Positions 53,242 through 60,819 of a DNA stretch of 64,000 nucleotides are shown in pieces. Within the stretch, counting starts at the first letter, position 1; every line of letters begins with the position of its first letter. Location: assembly GCF_018309085.1 (NCBI RefSeq), contig NZ_CP070502.1, forward strand, positions 806,001 through 870,000, written 5' to 3'. The notes beneath the pieces are model-generated. The model was not told the origin of the DNA. It worked only from the letters and a program-made list of their open reading frames with translations, and did no database searches. A program made the translations under genes and the position numbers. The stretch is from Sporosarcina sp. Marseille-Q4063. GTDB taxonomy: Bacteria > Bacillota > Bacilli > Bacillales_A > Planococcaceae.

Positions 53242-54525
53242 TCAGGAAAATTGCGGCAGGTAAGCTTTGTTGATTTCCATCAGTTCATCATATATTTTCA
53301 ATGCAGCTTTTGCGCTCGGAATATTTGGATCTGTTAGCAATGCTTGAATGACAAGCCCGCGATCGCCTTTAACACCGGCATCTACAACAAGATGCTGTAC
53401 ATCTACCTGTGTTCTGCACATCGCGGCGATGCCTCGAGGAAGTTCGCCAAGAGCAAGCCCATTCACGCCGTTCCCACTAATTATTGCCGGAACTTCTACA
53501 ATTGCATCCGCGGGCAGATTTGAAATGTAGCCATCATTAGGTATATTTACCGAATCCAGTAACTCATTTGTGTTATGCATGATTCCATTGATGATATTGA
53601 AAGCTTTCTCGCCAGAAGGAGCAATCAGCTCATCATCGATAGGAATTTTTCCACTGATGATGCCGTCTAGGACGCTTACAATACTTTGACGTCGCTTTTC
53701 GTATTTCTCAAAATCATATCCTTCGGCTGGTATCAACTCATGTGCATACGGGAAAAACTCGCCTAAATGTCCGTCACCCGATGTCGGGAATAATCCATAA
53801 TGTCGGAAAATGAAGCGTGATAGCTTCTCGTACTCCGGATCGTATGCGTCTTCTTTCTCTCGAAACAACGGGTATAAGTCATCCCCAGTTCTTTTATCCC
53901 TAAGATCAACTATCCATGTGAAATGGTTGATGCCCCAAGCTTTTACATCAATATGTTCACGGTCGATCGCTAGGATTGTAGATACGATTTCAATCCCTGC
54001 ATTTATTTGATGACAGAGTCCTACTGCTTTGACATTCGTGTATTTCTTTATAGCCATGCACAATCTGCTTTCCGGATTCGTAAAGTTGATCAATAAAGCA
54101 TCCGGGCAAATTCTCTCAATATCTTTACAAATGTCCAAGATGATTGGTAGATTCCTCATCGTGTGAAAAACCGCTCCAGGCCCGACATTCTCTCCCAAAA
54201 CATGTTTGATGCCGTATTTTTGCGGTACAGCGAAATCCTGTTTCCACATCTTCACACGATCAATGGCAATTGATACGATTACGAAATCCGCGCCCTGCAA
54301 TGCCTCTTCCCTGTCGGTGGTAGATGAAATTTGGTAGCCTGCACCCAAACTAGCATTAATGCGATTGGCAGCAAGCGCAGTTTTTTCCACAGCATCTTTG
54401 TCGATATCCATTAAAACAAGGGCGCTTCCCCATAATTCAGTCGTCGAGAAAGCATCTTTTATCATGCTCAATCCAAAGATTGCGCTACCCGCCCCAATAA
54501 TGACAATTTTCGGTTTATTACGCAT
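53242..54525 (-). CDS. Glycoside hydrolase family 4 enzyme (NAD/Mn-dependent)
   Basis: A 427-residue GH4 alpha-glycosidase. The NAD loop is IVIIGAGSAIFG, substrate text is NFTNPESR (147-154), and the metal site uses Cys171 (in GLCHQI) and His201 (in GINHF). GH4 members include alpha-galactosidases, alpha-glucosidases, alpha-glucuronidases and 6-phospho-glycosidases, sorted partly by the residues after Cys. CHQI is not one I can assign, and the 6-phospho types usually have Asn after Cys, so an unphosphorylated alpha-glycoside fits ABC uptake. ATG 54525 follows GGAGGG; the frame opens at 54549. It is the first gene of the operon. Confidence 0.9.
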   Translation of the reverse strand: MRNKPKIVIIGAGSAIFGLSMIKDAFSTTELWGSALVLMDIDKDAVEKTALAANRINASLGAGYQISSTTDREEALQGADFVIVSIAIDRVKMWKQDFAVPQKYGIKHVLGENVGPGAVFHTMRNLPIILDICKDIERICPDALLINFTNPESRLCMAIKKYTNVKAVGLCHQINAGIEIVSTILAIDREHIDVKAWGINHFTWIVDLRDKRTGDDLYPLFREKEDAYDPEYEKLSRFIFRHYGLFPTSGDGHLGEFFPYAHELIPAEGYDFEKYEKRRQSIVSVLDGIISGKIPIDDELIAPSGEKAFNIINGIMHNTNELLDSVNIPNDGYISNLPADAIVEVPAIISGNGVNGLALGELPRGIAAMCRTQVDVQHLVVDAGVKGDRGLVIQALLTDPNIPSAKAALKIYDELMEINKAYLPQFS

Positions 54526-54557
54526 AAAATAAGCCCTCCATAACCTCAATAATATTC

Positions 54558-54578
54558 GGTTAGTAAACTTAACTTACC
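54558..54578. promoter_or_regulatory. ROK-type operator of the GH4 operon
   Basis: The site (GGTTAGTAAAC then TTAACTTACC, on the plus strand) lies just downstream of the -10 box, so a bound repressor would block initiation or early elongation. It matches the site at 46060-46079 at 18 of 21 positions. Confidence 0.8.
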
Positions 54579-54589
54579 AATTAAATTAT

Positions 54590-54618
54590 ATACTACTATG
54601 AAGATTCTGACATGTCAA
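54590..54618 (-). promoter_or_regulatory. Sigma-A promoter of the GH4 operon
   Basis: On the minus strand, TTGACA (54613-54618) and TAGTAT (54590-54595) are separated by 17 bp. A TATAAT also lies close downstream. The operator begins about 11 bp past the -10 box. Confidence 0.75.
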
Positions 54619-54784
54619 CGGTTACAATACCATGGAATAACTAGATTGCTAGATTAATAAAATCTAGGATTTCTCGACTCCGTGCAACCATAACACTCTA
54701 CATTCCGCCTCCCTATTTGTCTTATAATATTAATATAGATTTGCTTATATGAATCCAACATTTTCGCAACACGTGAAAAAAATA

Positions 54785-54826
54785 AAAGCTTGTCATGATT
54801 GGAAATTCCCAATCATGACAAGCTTT
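54785..54826 (-). terminator. Strong terminator of the 33-codon mini-gene
   Basis: An 18-bp perfect stem (arms 54785-54802 and 54809-54826, 6-nt loop) is followed on the minus strand by TATTTTTTTT. It directly follows the small gene at 54847-54948. Confidence 0.92.
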
Positions 54827-54846
54827 GTTCTTCTATGTTCTTCTAG

Positions 54847-54948
54847 TTACCGCACAACTTTTTTATTCTTTCTATTTCTCACTATTTTAACGACAATCGG
54901 ATAAATGATCGGTCCATATTTTATAATTCTTCGGATAAGCCTACCCAT
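54847..54948 (-). CDS. 33-residue cationic amphipathic mini-protein
   Basis: A very small gene below usual annotation limits. ATG 54948 is preceded at six bases by a perfect GGAGGAG, and a strong terminator lies 20 bp past the stop. The product begins MGRLIRRIIKYGPIIYPIVV, then ends in a Lys/Arg-rich tail (KIVRNRKNKKVVR): a hydrophobic centre flanked by about a dozen positive charges. This could be a membrane-associated peptide, a toxin-like or leaderless bacteriocin-like peptide, or a small regulator. I cannot assign a family. No immunity or transport gene is adjacent. Confidence 0.72.
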   Translation of the reverse strand: MGRLIRRIIKYGPIIYPIVVKIVRNRKNKKVVR

Positions 54949-54961
54949 TTAATTCTCCTCC

Positions 54962-55107
54962 ATTTTTTACGGCATCTACTTTGTACCATTTGTTAATTCG
55001 TATTTATTATTCCTTTTTCATTGGTTTTCAAACAATATTTGAGACAAACAACCGTGGCCATTGTGTCAGTTAGTTTTTATCCAATAAAAAATGTTGGTCA
55101 GATACGG
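54962..55107. other. AT-rich spacer upstream of the mini-gene
   Basis: I see only a possible minus-strand promoter (TTGAAA and TAATAA about 16 bp apart, near 55000-55035) that would serve the mini-gene. No ORF or RNA motif is recognisable. Confidence 0.4.
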
Positions 55108-55149
55108 GAAGAACATGGGCAATGAGATCAAACTGCCGCGCAACGGGAA
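55108..55149 (-). repeat. 21-bp-period intergenic array C (minus strand)
   Basis: On the minus strand, units beginning at 55149 and 55128 read TTCCCGTTGCG and ATCTCATTGCC in their first eleven bases, 21 bp apart. This is the same core as arrays A and B with one to three changes. A third, more degenerate unit may follow. The segment is G+C-richer than its surroundings. Confidence 0.6.
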
Positions 55150-55217
55150 TAAATAATGGAAATGTATTTTATCGTATAGTTTCCGCTGTATTATACTTTT
55201 ATAGTTGTCTAAGCAAT

Positions 55218-55250
55218 AAAAAAAGCGCAACTCATTGAGATGCGCTTTTT
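55218..55250 (-). terminator. Terminator of the DUF2269-like gene
   Basis: AAAAAGCGCA pairs with TGCGCTTTTT over an 11-nt loop; T-run on the minus strand. Confidence 0.9.
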
Positions 55251-55260
55251 CATATGTAAA

Positions 55261-55704
55261 TTACCAAAGCACCGGTTTTTGCACCATAAGCCAAAGCATA
55301 ATCAGCATAAGTCCGATGTAAATCCATGATGTTTGATTTAACCGATGAAGGATTTTGTTTTTATTCTCCCCCGGCCTGTGAAAACGTCGCAGGACGAATG
55401 TGAATCCTCTAGAAAGAAATAAACCCGACAGAAGCATCACCGCAACTGTCATGACTACCCAAGACGTGTACCATGGCCATGGTCCGAAAATCAATAACAA
55501 GACACCGGACACTACAAGCGCATGTCCGGCATGCATGACAATACGGATTACTACGTTGACGATGGATAAATACGCGGTCTCTACATCCATGTCAACACCG
55601 CGCAATCGCTTAATTGTTGGCATTAAAATAAATAATGGACCAATGGAAAGTACTGCACTAACAACATGTATGAATATAATTAGAGCATAAAAGTCTAGTT
55701 TCAT
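55261..55704 (-). CDS. DUF2269-like four-helix membrane protein
   Basis: A 147-residue integral membrane protein with four hydrophobic segments. The first helix, FYALIIFIHVVSAVLSIGPLFI, has the conserved internal His of this small-membrane-protein class. A second histidine lies in MHAGHALVVSGVLLL, so heme binding is conceivable but unproven. It is followed upstream by an ASCH gene with a 6-bp gap, so the two are co-transcribed. Confidence 0.82.
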   Translation of the reverse strand: MKLDFYALIIFIHVVSAVLSIGPLFILMPTIKRLRGVDMDVETAYLSIVNVVIRIVMHAGHALVVSGVLLLIFGPWPWYTSWVVMTVAVMLLSGLFLSRGFTFVLRRFHRPGENKNKILHRLNQTSWIYIGLMLIMLWLMVQKPVLW

Positions 55705-55710
55705 ACGTAA

Positions 55711-56058
55711 TCATTTCTTTACGGGGCTAAATTCATGAACCCAGACGCTCATCTTTGGTATCCAAGGCATTTTCGGATGTAACGCTAAAATGGATTCCTT
55801 ATAATCTTCCATGCTCGTATATCCTTCTGTTTTTGCATCTTCATCCGTCATTTCGCCAAGAGTTTGCGCATACACCGCATCGACTTTAAATTCTTTATAC
55901 TTCAATACCATGATTTCACCAGGGTGGGCATAAACACCATTACGTCTCGTCGCTGTTTTCTCGCCGTTTAATACTTTCTCGACATCCGCTTCAATCGTCA
56001 CAAGGCGCTCGATTGAGCATGATTTTTCTGGTAGGTTGTCATTTGTTTGATTTGTCAT
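55711..56058 (-). CDS. ASCH-domain protein
   Basis: A 115-residue protein. The ASCH/PUA-like core is seen in IEADVEKVLNGEKTATRRNGVYAHPGEIMVLKYKEFKVDAV-like text, where the GEKTATRR motif is typical. ASCH proteins are thought to bind RNA, and some hydrolyse acetylated nucleosides. ATG 56058 is chosen by its AAGGGG ribosome site; the frame is open from 56076. Confidence 0.85.
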   Translation of the reverse strand: MTNQTNDNLPEKSCSIERLVTIEADVEKVLNGEKTATRRNGVYAHPGEIMVLKYKEFKVDAVYAQTLGEMTDEDAKTEGYTSMEDYKESILALHPKMPWIPKMSVWVHEFSPVKK

Positions 56059-56196
56059 GATTGGACCCCTTTTCATTACTTATTCTATTTACTAGTATAA
56101 CTATCTTTCCAATATATCGCGAGAAATAGCATGTTTGACTTTGGTTCCTTCCGTCTATAACAAAGTAATGACGCAGATTATTATAGGAGGCATCTC

Positions 56197-56823
56197 ATGA
56201 GTAATCTTAAAGCATTATTTTTGATTGCATCACTAAAAAGTTCAGAAGATAAATCGCATACAGAAGCACTTTCTGAAAAAGTTCAAATGATCTATAAGAA
56301 TGAAAATGTCGAGTCTGAGATTATTAGATTGGCCGATTACAATATTGCTTACGGCATCGCTCCAGATATGGGCGAAGGCGATGAATGGCCGTCTATTTTT
56401 GAAAAAGTAAAAGCAGCCGATATTCTGATTATCGGAACGCCCCTTTGGCTCGGTGAAAAAAGCAGCATTGCCACGCTGGCCATTGAACGTTTATATGGAA
56501 GCAGTTCACAAACCAATGACAAAGGACAAGCCATTTATTATAACAAAGTGGGCGGCGTAATCGTGACGGGAAATGAAGACGGCGCGAAACACGCATCCGC
56601 ATCCATCTTATACGGCTTATCCCATATCGGCTTTGTCGTCCCTCCAAACGTGGATACTTATTGGGTTGGAGAAGCAGGCCCCGGTCCCTCTTATATAGAT
56701 GCAGGGCAAAATAACGACTTTACTAAAAAGCATGTTGAAATGCTTGCTTATAACACGATTCATATGGCCCGAATGTTGAAGGAAAACCCAATTCCCGCTG
56801 AAGGTAATTTATTGGAAGAATAA
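56197..56823 (+). CDS. NADPH-dependent FMN reductase / flavodoxin-like protein
   Basis: A 208-residue flavodoxin-fold protein. The FMN phosphate loop is LIASLKSSEDKSHTEAL (residues about 9-25). IIGTPLWLGEKSSIATLAIERLYG contacts the isoalloxazine ring, and the third loop is VTGNEDGAKHASASILYGLSHIGF. It probably reduces FMN, quinones or azo compounds. AGGAGG precedes ATG 56197. Monocistronic. Confidence 0.88.
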   Translation: MSNLKALFLIASLKSSEDKSHTEALSEKVQMIYKNENVESEIIRLADYNIAYGIAPDMGEGDEWPSIFEKVKAADILIIGTPLWLGEKSSIATLAIERLYGSSSQTNDKGQAIYYNKVGGVIVTGNEDGAKHASASILYGLSHIGFVVPPNVDTYWVGEAGPGPSYIDAGQNNDFTKKHVEMLAYNTIHMARMLKENPIPAEGNLLEE

Positions 56824-56838
56824 GGTGTGATTGTTGTG

Positions 56839-56880
56839 CACTTGGACTCCATTGCTTTTCACTTGGTCACATCCCTATAT
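56839..56880 (+). repeat. Possible 21-bp-period pair E (CACTTGG type)
   Basis: CACTTGG occurs at 56839 and 56860, exactly 21 bp apart, each followed by an unrelated 14 bases. Only two copies are present, so on its own it would be unremarkable. It is listed because of the identical period in arrays A to D. Confidence 0.4.
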
Positions 56881-56903
56881 AGTGAAATATATAGTTGATT
56901 GTA

Positions 56904-57035
56904 GTGTAGGGCGGCGACTCCAGCGGGATGTAGCGGGACAGGTGAGACCCCGCAGTGGAGCGCAATTAGCGACCGAGGAGGCTCACCGCCCGCCCCGTGG
57001 AACGCGTCCGCCCGGAACGGAAATCAACGTTTACA
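56904..57035. repeat. G+C-rich folded Bacillales-type intergenic repeat
   Basis: About 130 bp, much richer in G+C than its surroundings. GGTGAG (56941-56946) pairs with CTCACC (56982-56987). GCGGG before it pairs with CCCGC after it, and GGGCGG near 56909 pairs with CCGCCC near 57008, so the whole element folds into a long rod. From memory, very similar elements with the GGAACGGAAATCAACG ending are dispersed in many Bacillus and Sporosarcina genomes. No gene is encoded. The rest of 56881-57202 holds only the upstream region of the next gene. Confidence 0.85.
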
Positions 57036-57202
57036 ATGGAATCTAACAATTGTCCCCACTTTTTGGTGGCCACCACCTCAATTGGAATGTTAACATTCAG
57101 ACACTACCATTTACATTCCTCCATATAACTGATAAAGTTTTCTATTGAAGCAACTTTCTACATAGCTGAAATAGCAGGCTTTATACATAAGGAGGAAGTC
57201 AC

Positions 57203-58414
57203 ATGAGCGTTCCTGTTAAGAACGAAAAAGAGCAGCGGCGTTCAACAGCCAGTATAATAATTCTTGTCGTTGGAATTATTTTTCTTGCCACTAATCTGCG
57301 TGCACCCATCACAGCGGTCGGACCTGTTGTCGCTTCGATTCGTGACAGTCTAGGGATCTCGAATGCGGCAATCGGAACATTAACGACAATACCCTTACTA
57401 GCATTTGCGATATTATCACCTTTCGCGCCCCGTTTAGCCAGAAGATTCGGGATGGAAATGGTTTTGTTTTTCGTGCTGGTTGTGCTTTCAATTGGACTAA
57501 TTCTAAGACCATTTGGCGGGTTTTCAACACTTTATCTAGGTACAATTCTTATGGGTGCTGGAATCGCCATCGCCAATGTGCTTATGCCGGCGTTCATCAA
57601 GATGAAATTCCCGAATAATATCGGAATGATGACGGGAGTTTATTCAATCTCTATGAATTTAACTGGCGCGCTCGCGGCTGGTTTGAGCATCCCGATTGCC
57701 ATGTCTAGTAGTTTCGGATGGAAAGGATCTATTGGCATTTGGGCAATATTAGCCGTCGTAGCCCTTGTTATCTGGATCCCGCAAATTCGAAATCGGCAAA
57801 ACGGCGCGTTGCCCGGACAAAATGGCGTCAAAGGAAAGTCACTTTGGCGTTCTAAACTCGCGTGGAAAATCACCATATTCATGGGATTGCAGTCTTTATT
57901 ATTTTATAGTCTGGTCGCTTGGTTACCCGTTATCTTACAAAGTAGAGGAATGGAATCGAGCCAAGCCGGTTGGATGTTATCTGCTATTCAATTCGCGCAA
58001 TTACCTTTTACATTCATCGCACCGATTATTGCGGGGCGCATGAAAAACCAAATTCCGCTTGTCTGGCTCACATTCGTTTTGATGACAGTTGGACTCTCGG
58101 GGATTCTGTTTGGAGGAACTTTACTTGTCTTACCATCAGTAATCATAATCGGCGTAGCGGCAGCATTTGCTTTTGGTCTAGCAATGATGTTTTTCTCGCT
58201 CCGTACGCGCAACTCTTTCGAAGCAGCTGACTTATCGGCAATGGCGCAATCTTTCGGTTATCTACTTGCAGCGTCCGGTCCGCCAGTTTTCGGTCTTCTA
58301 TTTGACCTAACAAACGGTTGGACATTCCCGCTATTATTATTAATCGCAGCGACCTTCGTTATTTTATTAGTCGGTCTTGGTGCGGCAAAAGATGATTTTG
58401 TTTCGGAAGAATAA
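57203..58414 (+). CDS. MFS transporter, CynX/NimT family
   Basis: A 403-residue, 12-helix transporter. The N-terminal ATNLRAPITAVGPVVASIRDSLGIS and the loop FAPRLARRFGMEMVLF are typical of the CynX/NimT group, which includes cyanate and 2-nitroimidazole transporters. The substrate here is unknown. AGGAGG precedes ATG 57203. It is convergent with the riboflavin operon. Confidence 0.9.
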   Translation: MSVPVKNEKEQRRSTASIIILVVGIIFLATNLRAPITAVGPVVASIRDSLGISNAAIGTLTTIPLLAFAILSPFAPRLARRFGMEMVLFFVLVVLSIGLILRPFGGFSTLYLGTILMGAGIAIANVLMPAFIKMKFPNNIGMMTGVYSISMNLTGALAAGLSIPIAMSSSFGWKGSIGIWAILAVVALVIWIPQIRNRQNGALPGQNGVKGKSLWRSKLAWKITIFMGLQSLLFYSLVAWLPVILQSRGMESSQAGWMLSAIQFAQLPFTFIAPIIAGRMKNQIPLVWLTFVLMTVGLSGILFGGTLLVLPSVIIIGVAAAFAFGLAMMFFSLRTRNSFEAADLSAMAQSFGYLLAASGPPVFGLLFDLTNGWTFPLLLLIAATFVILLVGLGAAKDDFVSEE

Positions 58415-58415
58415 A

Positions 58416-58452
58416 CAAAAATCTCAACTCGAATTAACCGAGTTGAGATTTT
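58416..58452. terminator. Bidirectional terminator between the MFS gene and ribH
   Basis: AAAATCTCAACTCG pairs with CGAGTTGAGATTTT over a 7-nt loop, with A/T-runs on both sides. Confidence 0.93.
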
Positions 58453-58467
58453 TTGTTTAATATTAGA

Positions 58468-58938
58468 TTATACCTCGAGTTGATTCAACAAATTAGCCAT
58501 TTCAATCGCTGCAGTTCCCGCATCCCAACCTTTATTTCCGGCTTTCGTGCCTGCACGCTCAATAGCTTGTTCAATTGTATCTGTCGTTAAAACACCAAAA
58601 ATAACAGGAATTCCTTCTTGCATATTAATGGCCGAAACCCCTTTGGCAACTTCGCTGCAAACATAATCGAAATGCGGCGTAGCTCCGCGAATCACCGTTC
58701 CCAGTGTAATAATTGCATCAAAATTACCTGAAGCAGCCATTTTCTTCGCAACGAGCGGAATTTCGTAAGCACCCGGCACCCAAGCAGTGGCGATGTCGCT
58801 TTCATTAACGCCGTGACGACGCAGCGCATCTTCTGCACCACTTAAAAGTTTACCTGTGATAAAATCATTAAACCTTGCAACGACGATTCCAATCTTTAAC
58901 CCAGTACCCACTAAATGTCCTTCATAAATAGTTCCCAT
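58468..58938 (-). CDS. ribH: 6,7-dimethyl-8-ribityllumazine synthase
   Basis: A 156-residue lumazine synthase, which condenses 5-amino-6-ribitylaminouracil with dihydroxybutanone phosphate. Motifs are [17 protein letters not shown] (residues about 20-36), [24 protein letters not shown] with the catalytic His, and [14 protein letters not shown]. Last gene of the riboflavin operon, 12 nt after ribBA. Confidence 0.96.
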   Translation of the reverse strand: MGTIYEGHLVGTGLKIGIVVARFNDFITGKLLSGAEDALRRHGVNESDIATAWVPGAYEIPLVAKKMAASGNFDAIITLGTVIRGATPHFDYVCSEVAKGVSAINMQEGIPVIFGVLTTDTIEQAIERAGTKAGNKGWDAGTAAIEMANLLNQLEV

Positions 58939-58950
58939 TATAATTCCCCC

Positions 58951-60144
58951 TTAATTATGCAATACATGACCTAGTTTATTTTTCTTCGTTTCCATATATC
59001 GTTTATTTTCTTCTTTTACAGGCATTTCGATTTGAAGTCGCTCTGTAATTTCAAGTCCATGACCTTCGAGTCCAGAGATTTTCCTTGGATTGTTTGTCAA
59101 TAAATGAATGGATGTCAAGCCGAGTTCACGCAAGATTTGCGCCCCGATTCCATAATCGCGAAGATCATCTAGAAAACCTAATTTTTCATTCGCTTCTACA
59201 GTGTCGTAGCCTTCTTCTTGCAATTTATAGGCTTTCATTTTATTGACAAGACCGATTCCTCGCCCTTCTTGACGCATATAAAGAAGAACACCTTTTCCGG
59301 ATTTTTCAATTTGTGCAAGTGCCGCATGAAGTTGCGGACCGCAATCGCAGCGGCATGAACCAAAAACGTCACCTGTCAAACACTCTGAATGTACACGAAC
59401 GAGCACATTTGAGGCGCCTTTAATATCGCCTTTTACAAGTGCGATATGTTCACGTCCCGTTAAAGTCTCAATGAAAGTAACGGCTTTAAAATCGCCATGT
59501 TCTGTCGGCATTTTAACATCTACAACGCGTTCAATCAGCTTTTCGTTTTTACGACGGTAAGCGATCAAATCTTTAATCGTTAAAATGACTAAATCGAAGC
59601 GTTCCGCGATTTCTTTCAATTGCAAGCTTCTAGCCATCGTACCGTCTGCATTCATAATTTCGCAAATGACGCCAACCGATTCGGAACCTGCTAATTTAGC
59701 TAAATCAACCGCAGCTTCTGTGTGTCCAGTACGTCTTAAAACACCGCCTGCTTTAGCAACTAATGGGAAGATATGCCCCGGTCTTATAAAATCAGTCGGT
59801 TTTGCATCACTGCTTAGCATTTTTAATATTGTATCAGACCGTTCAAACGCGGAAATTCCCGTATGTACAGAAGAATGGTCAATGCTAACCGTGAAAGCTG
59901 TTCCGTAAACATCGCTGTTGTTTTCAGTCATCGGATTCAAATCGAGTTGTGCCGCTTTTTCTTCTTCTATCGGCACGCAAATCAGTCCACGGCCTTCAGT
60001 TGCCATGAAGTTGATCATTTCAGGCGTCGCAAATTCGCCAAGCGCGACGAAATCCCCTTCGTTTTCACGATCTTCATCATCTACAACGATAATTGCTTTT
60101 CCTAGTTTAAGTTCTTCAATCGCTTTTTCTACAGTTGCATACAA
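58951..60144 (-). CDS. ribBA: Bifunctional DHBP synthase / GTP cyclohydrolase II
   Basis: A 397-residue fusion. Residues 1-200 are 3,4-dihydroxy-2-butanone-4-phosphate synthase ([37 protein letters not shown]). Residues about 205-397 are GTP cyclohydrolase II, with the zinc cysteines in [17 protein letters not shown] and the active-site text RQEGRGIGL. It supplies both precursors for the riboflavin pathway. Middle gene of the rib operon, 15 nt from ribE. Confidence 0.96.
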   Translation of the reverse strand: MYATVEKAIEELKLGKAIIVVDDEDRENEGDFVALGEFATPEMINFMATEGRGLICVPIEEEKAAQLDLNPMTENNSDVYGTAFTVSIDHSSVHTGISAFERSDTILKMLSSDAKPTDFIRPGHIFPLVAKAGGVLRRTGHTEAAVDLAKLAGSESVGVICEIMNADGTMARSLQLKEIAERFDLVILTIKDLIAYRRKNEKLIERVVDVKMPTEHGDFKAVTFIETLTGREHIALVKGDIKGASNVLVRVHSECLTGDVFGSCRCDCGPQLHAALAQIEKSGKGVLLYMRQEGRGIGLVNKMKAYKLQEEGYDTVEANEKLGFLDDLRDYGIGAQILRELGLTSIHLLTNNPRKISGLEGHGLEITERLQIEMPVKEENKRYMETKKNKLGHVLHN

Positions 60145-60159
60145 GTCTCACCCAACTCC

Positions 60160-60810
60160 TTAATCTAAAAATCCAGTCGCAATAAGCGTGTTCATCGTTA
60201 CACTGCCACTTGGCTTCTCTTCTTTTTTTGTCATTAATCTTTCGATGTACTTCGCCAACATATCGCATTCAACATTTACTTTATCACCGACGCGTTTTTG
60301 TCCAATCACGGAATCTTCTTGAGTCACGGGAATCAAAGATATAATAAAACCTGAATCGGTCATGCCAAAAACAGTTAGAGACGTTCCATCGACCGTAACC
60401 GAACCTTTCGGGATAAAATAATTCAACAACTCTGGGTCAATTTCAATTTCCATATAAACCGCATTCGCAACGTTTCGAACGGAAATAATTTCACCCGTAC
60501 CATCGACATGACCGCTAACAAAGTGACCCCCGAATCGTCCATTTGCTGACATTGCACGTTCTAAATTGACCGCGCTTCCTGCACGTAATTCATGAAGTGT
60601 CGTAGCTTTTACCGTTTCCGGCATCACATCAGCAGTGAAATGATCACTCGAAAAGTTCGAGACCGTTAAACAAACACCGTTTACAGAAATACTATCGCCT
60701 TTGTTCACGTCACTGAGCACTTTCCTACATGTAATAGCAAGTTGAAGTGAAGTTGCTCCTGGCGTAACTCTGGACACAGTTCCAATTTCTTCAACAATTC
60801 CAGTGAACAT
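60160..60810 (-). CDS. ribE: Riboflavin synthase alpha subunit
   Basis: A 216-residue trimeric enzyme that dismutates two lumazine molecules to riboflavin. It has the expected duplicated barrel: [12 protein letters not shown] at the start, SVNGVCLTV and [10 protein letters not shown] in barrel 1, [14 protein letters not shown] and [11 protein letters not shown] in barrel 2. ATG 60810 has AAGGAGGA upstream. The open frame continues to 60924 because the wrecked ribD end now reads in the same frame without a stop. Confidence 0.95.
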   Translation of the reverse strand: MFTGIVEEIGTVSRVTPGATSLQLAITCRKVLSDVNKGDSISVNGVCLTVSNFSSDHFTADVMPETVKATTLHELRAGSAVNLERAMSANGRFGGHFVSGHVDGTGEIISVRNVANAVYMEIEIDPELLNYFIPKGSVTVDGTSLTVFGMTDSGFIISLIPVTQEDSVIGQKRVGDKVNVECDMLAKYIERLMTKKEEKPSGSVTMNTLIATGFLD

Positions 60811-60819
60811 ATTTGGTTC

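Noticed and set aside
55081..55160. Short plus-strand ORF (about 21 codons) near 55090
   Set aside because: No ribosome site; the segment is better explained as 21-bp-period units on the opposite strand.
56831..57046. 71-codon open frame on the plus strand
   Set aside because: It reads through the folded G+C-rich repeat; composition and lack of ribosome site argue against coding.
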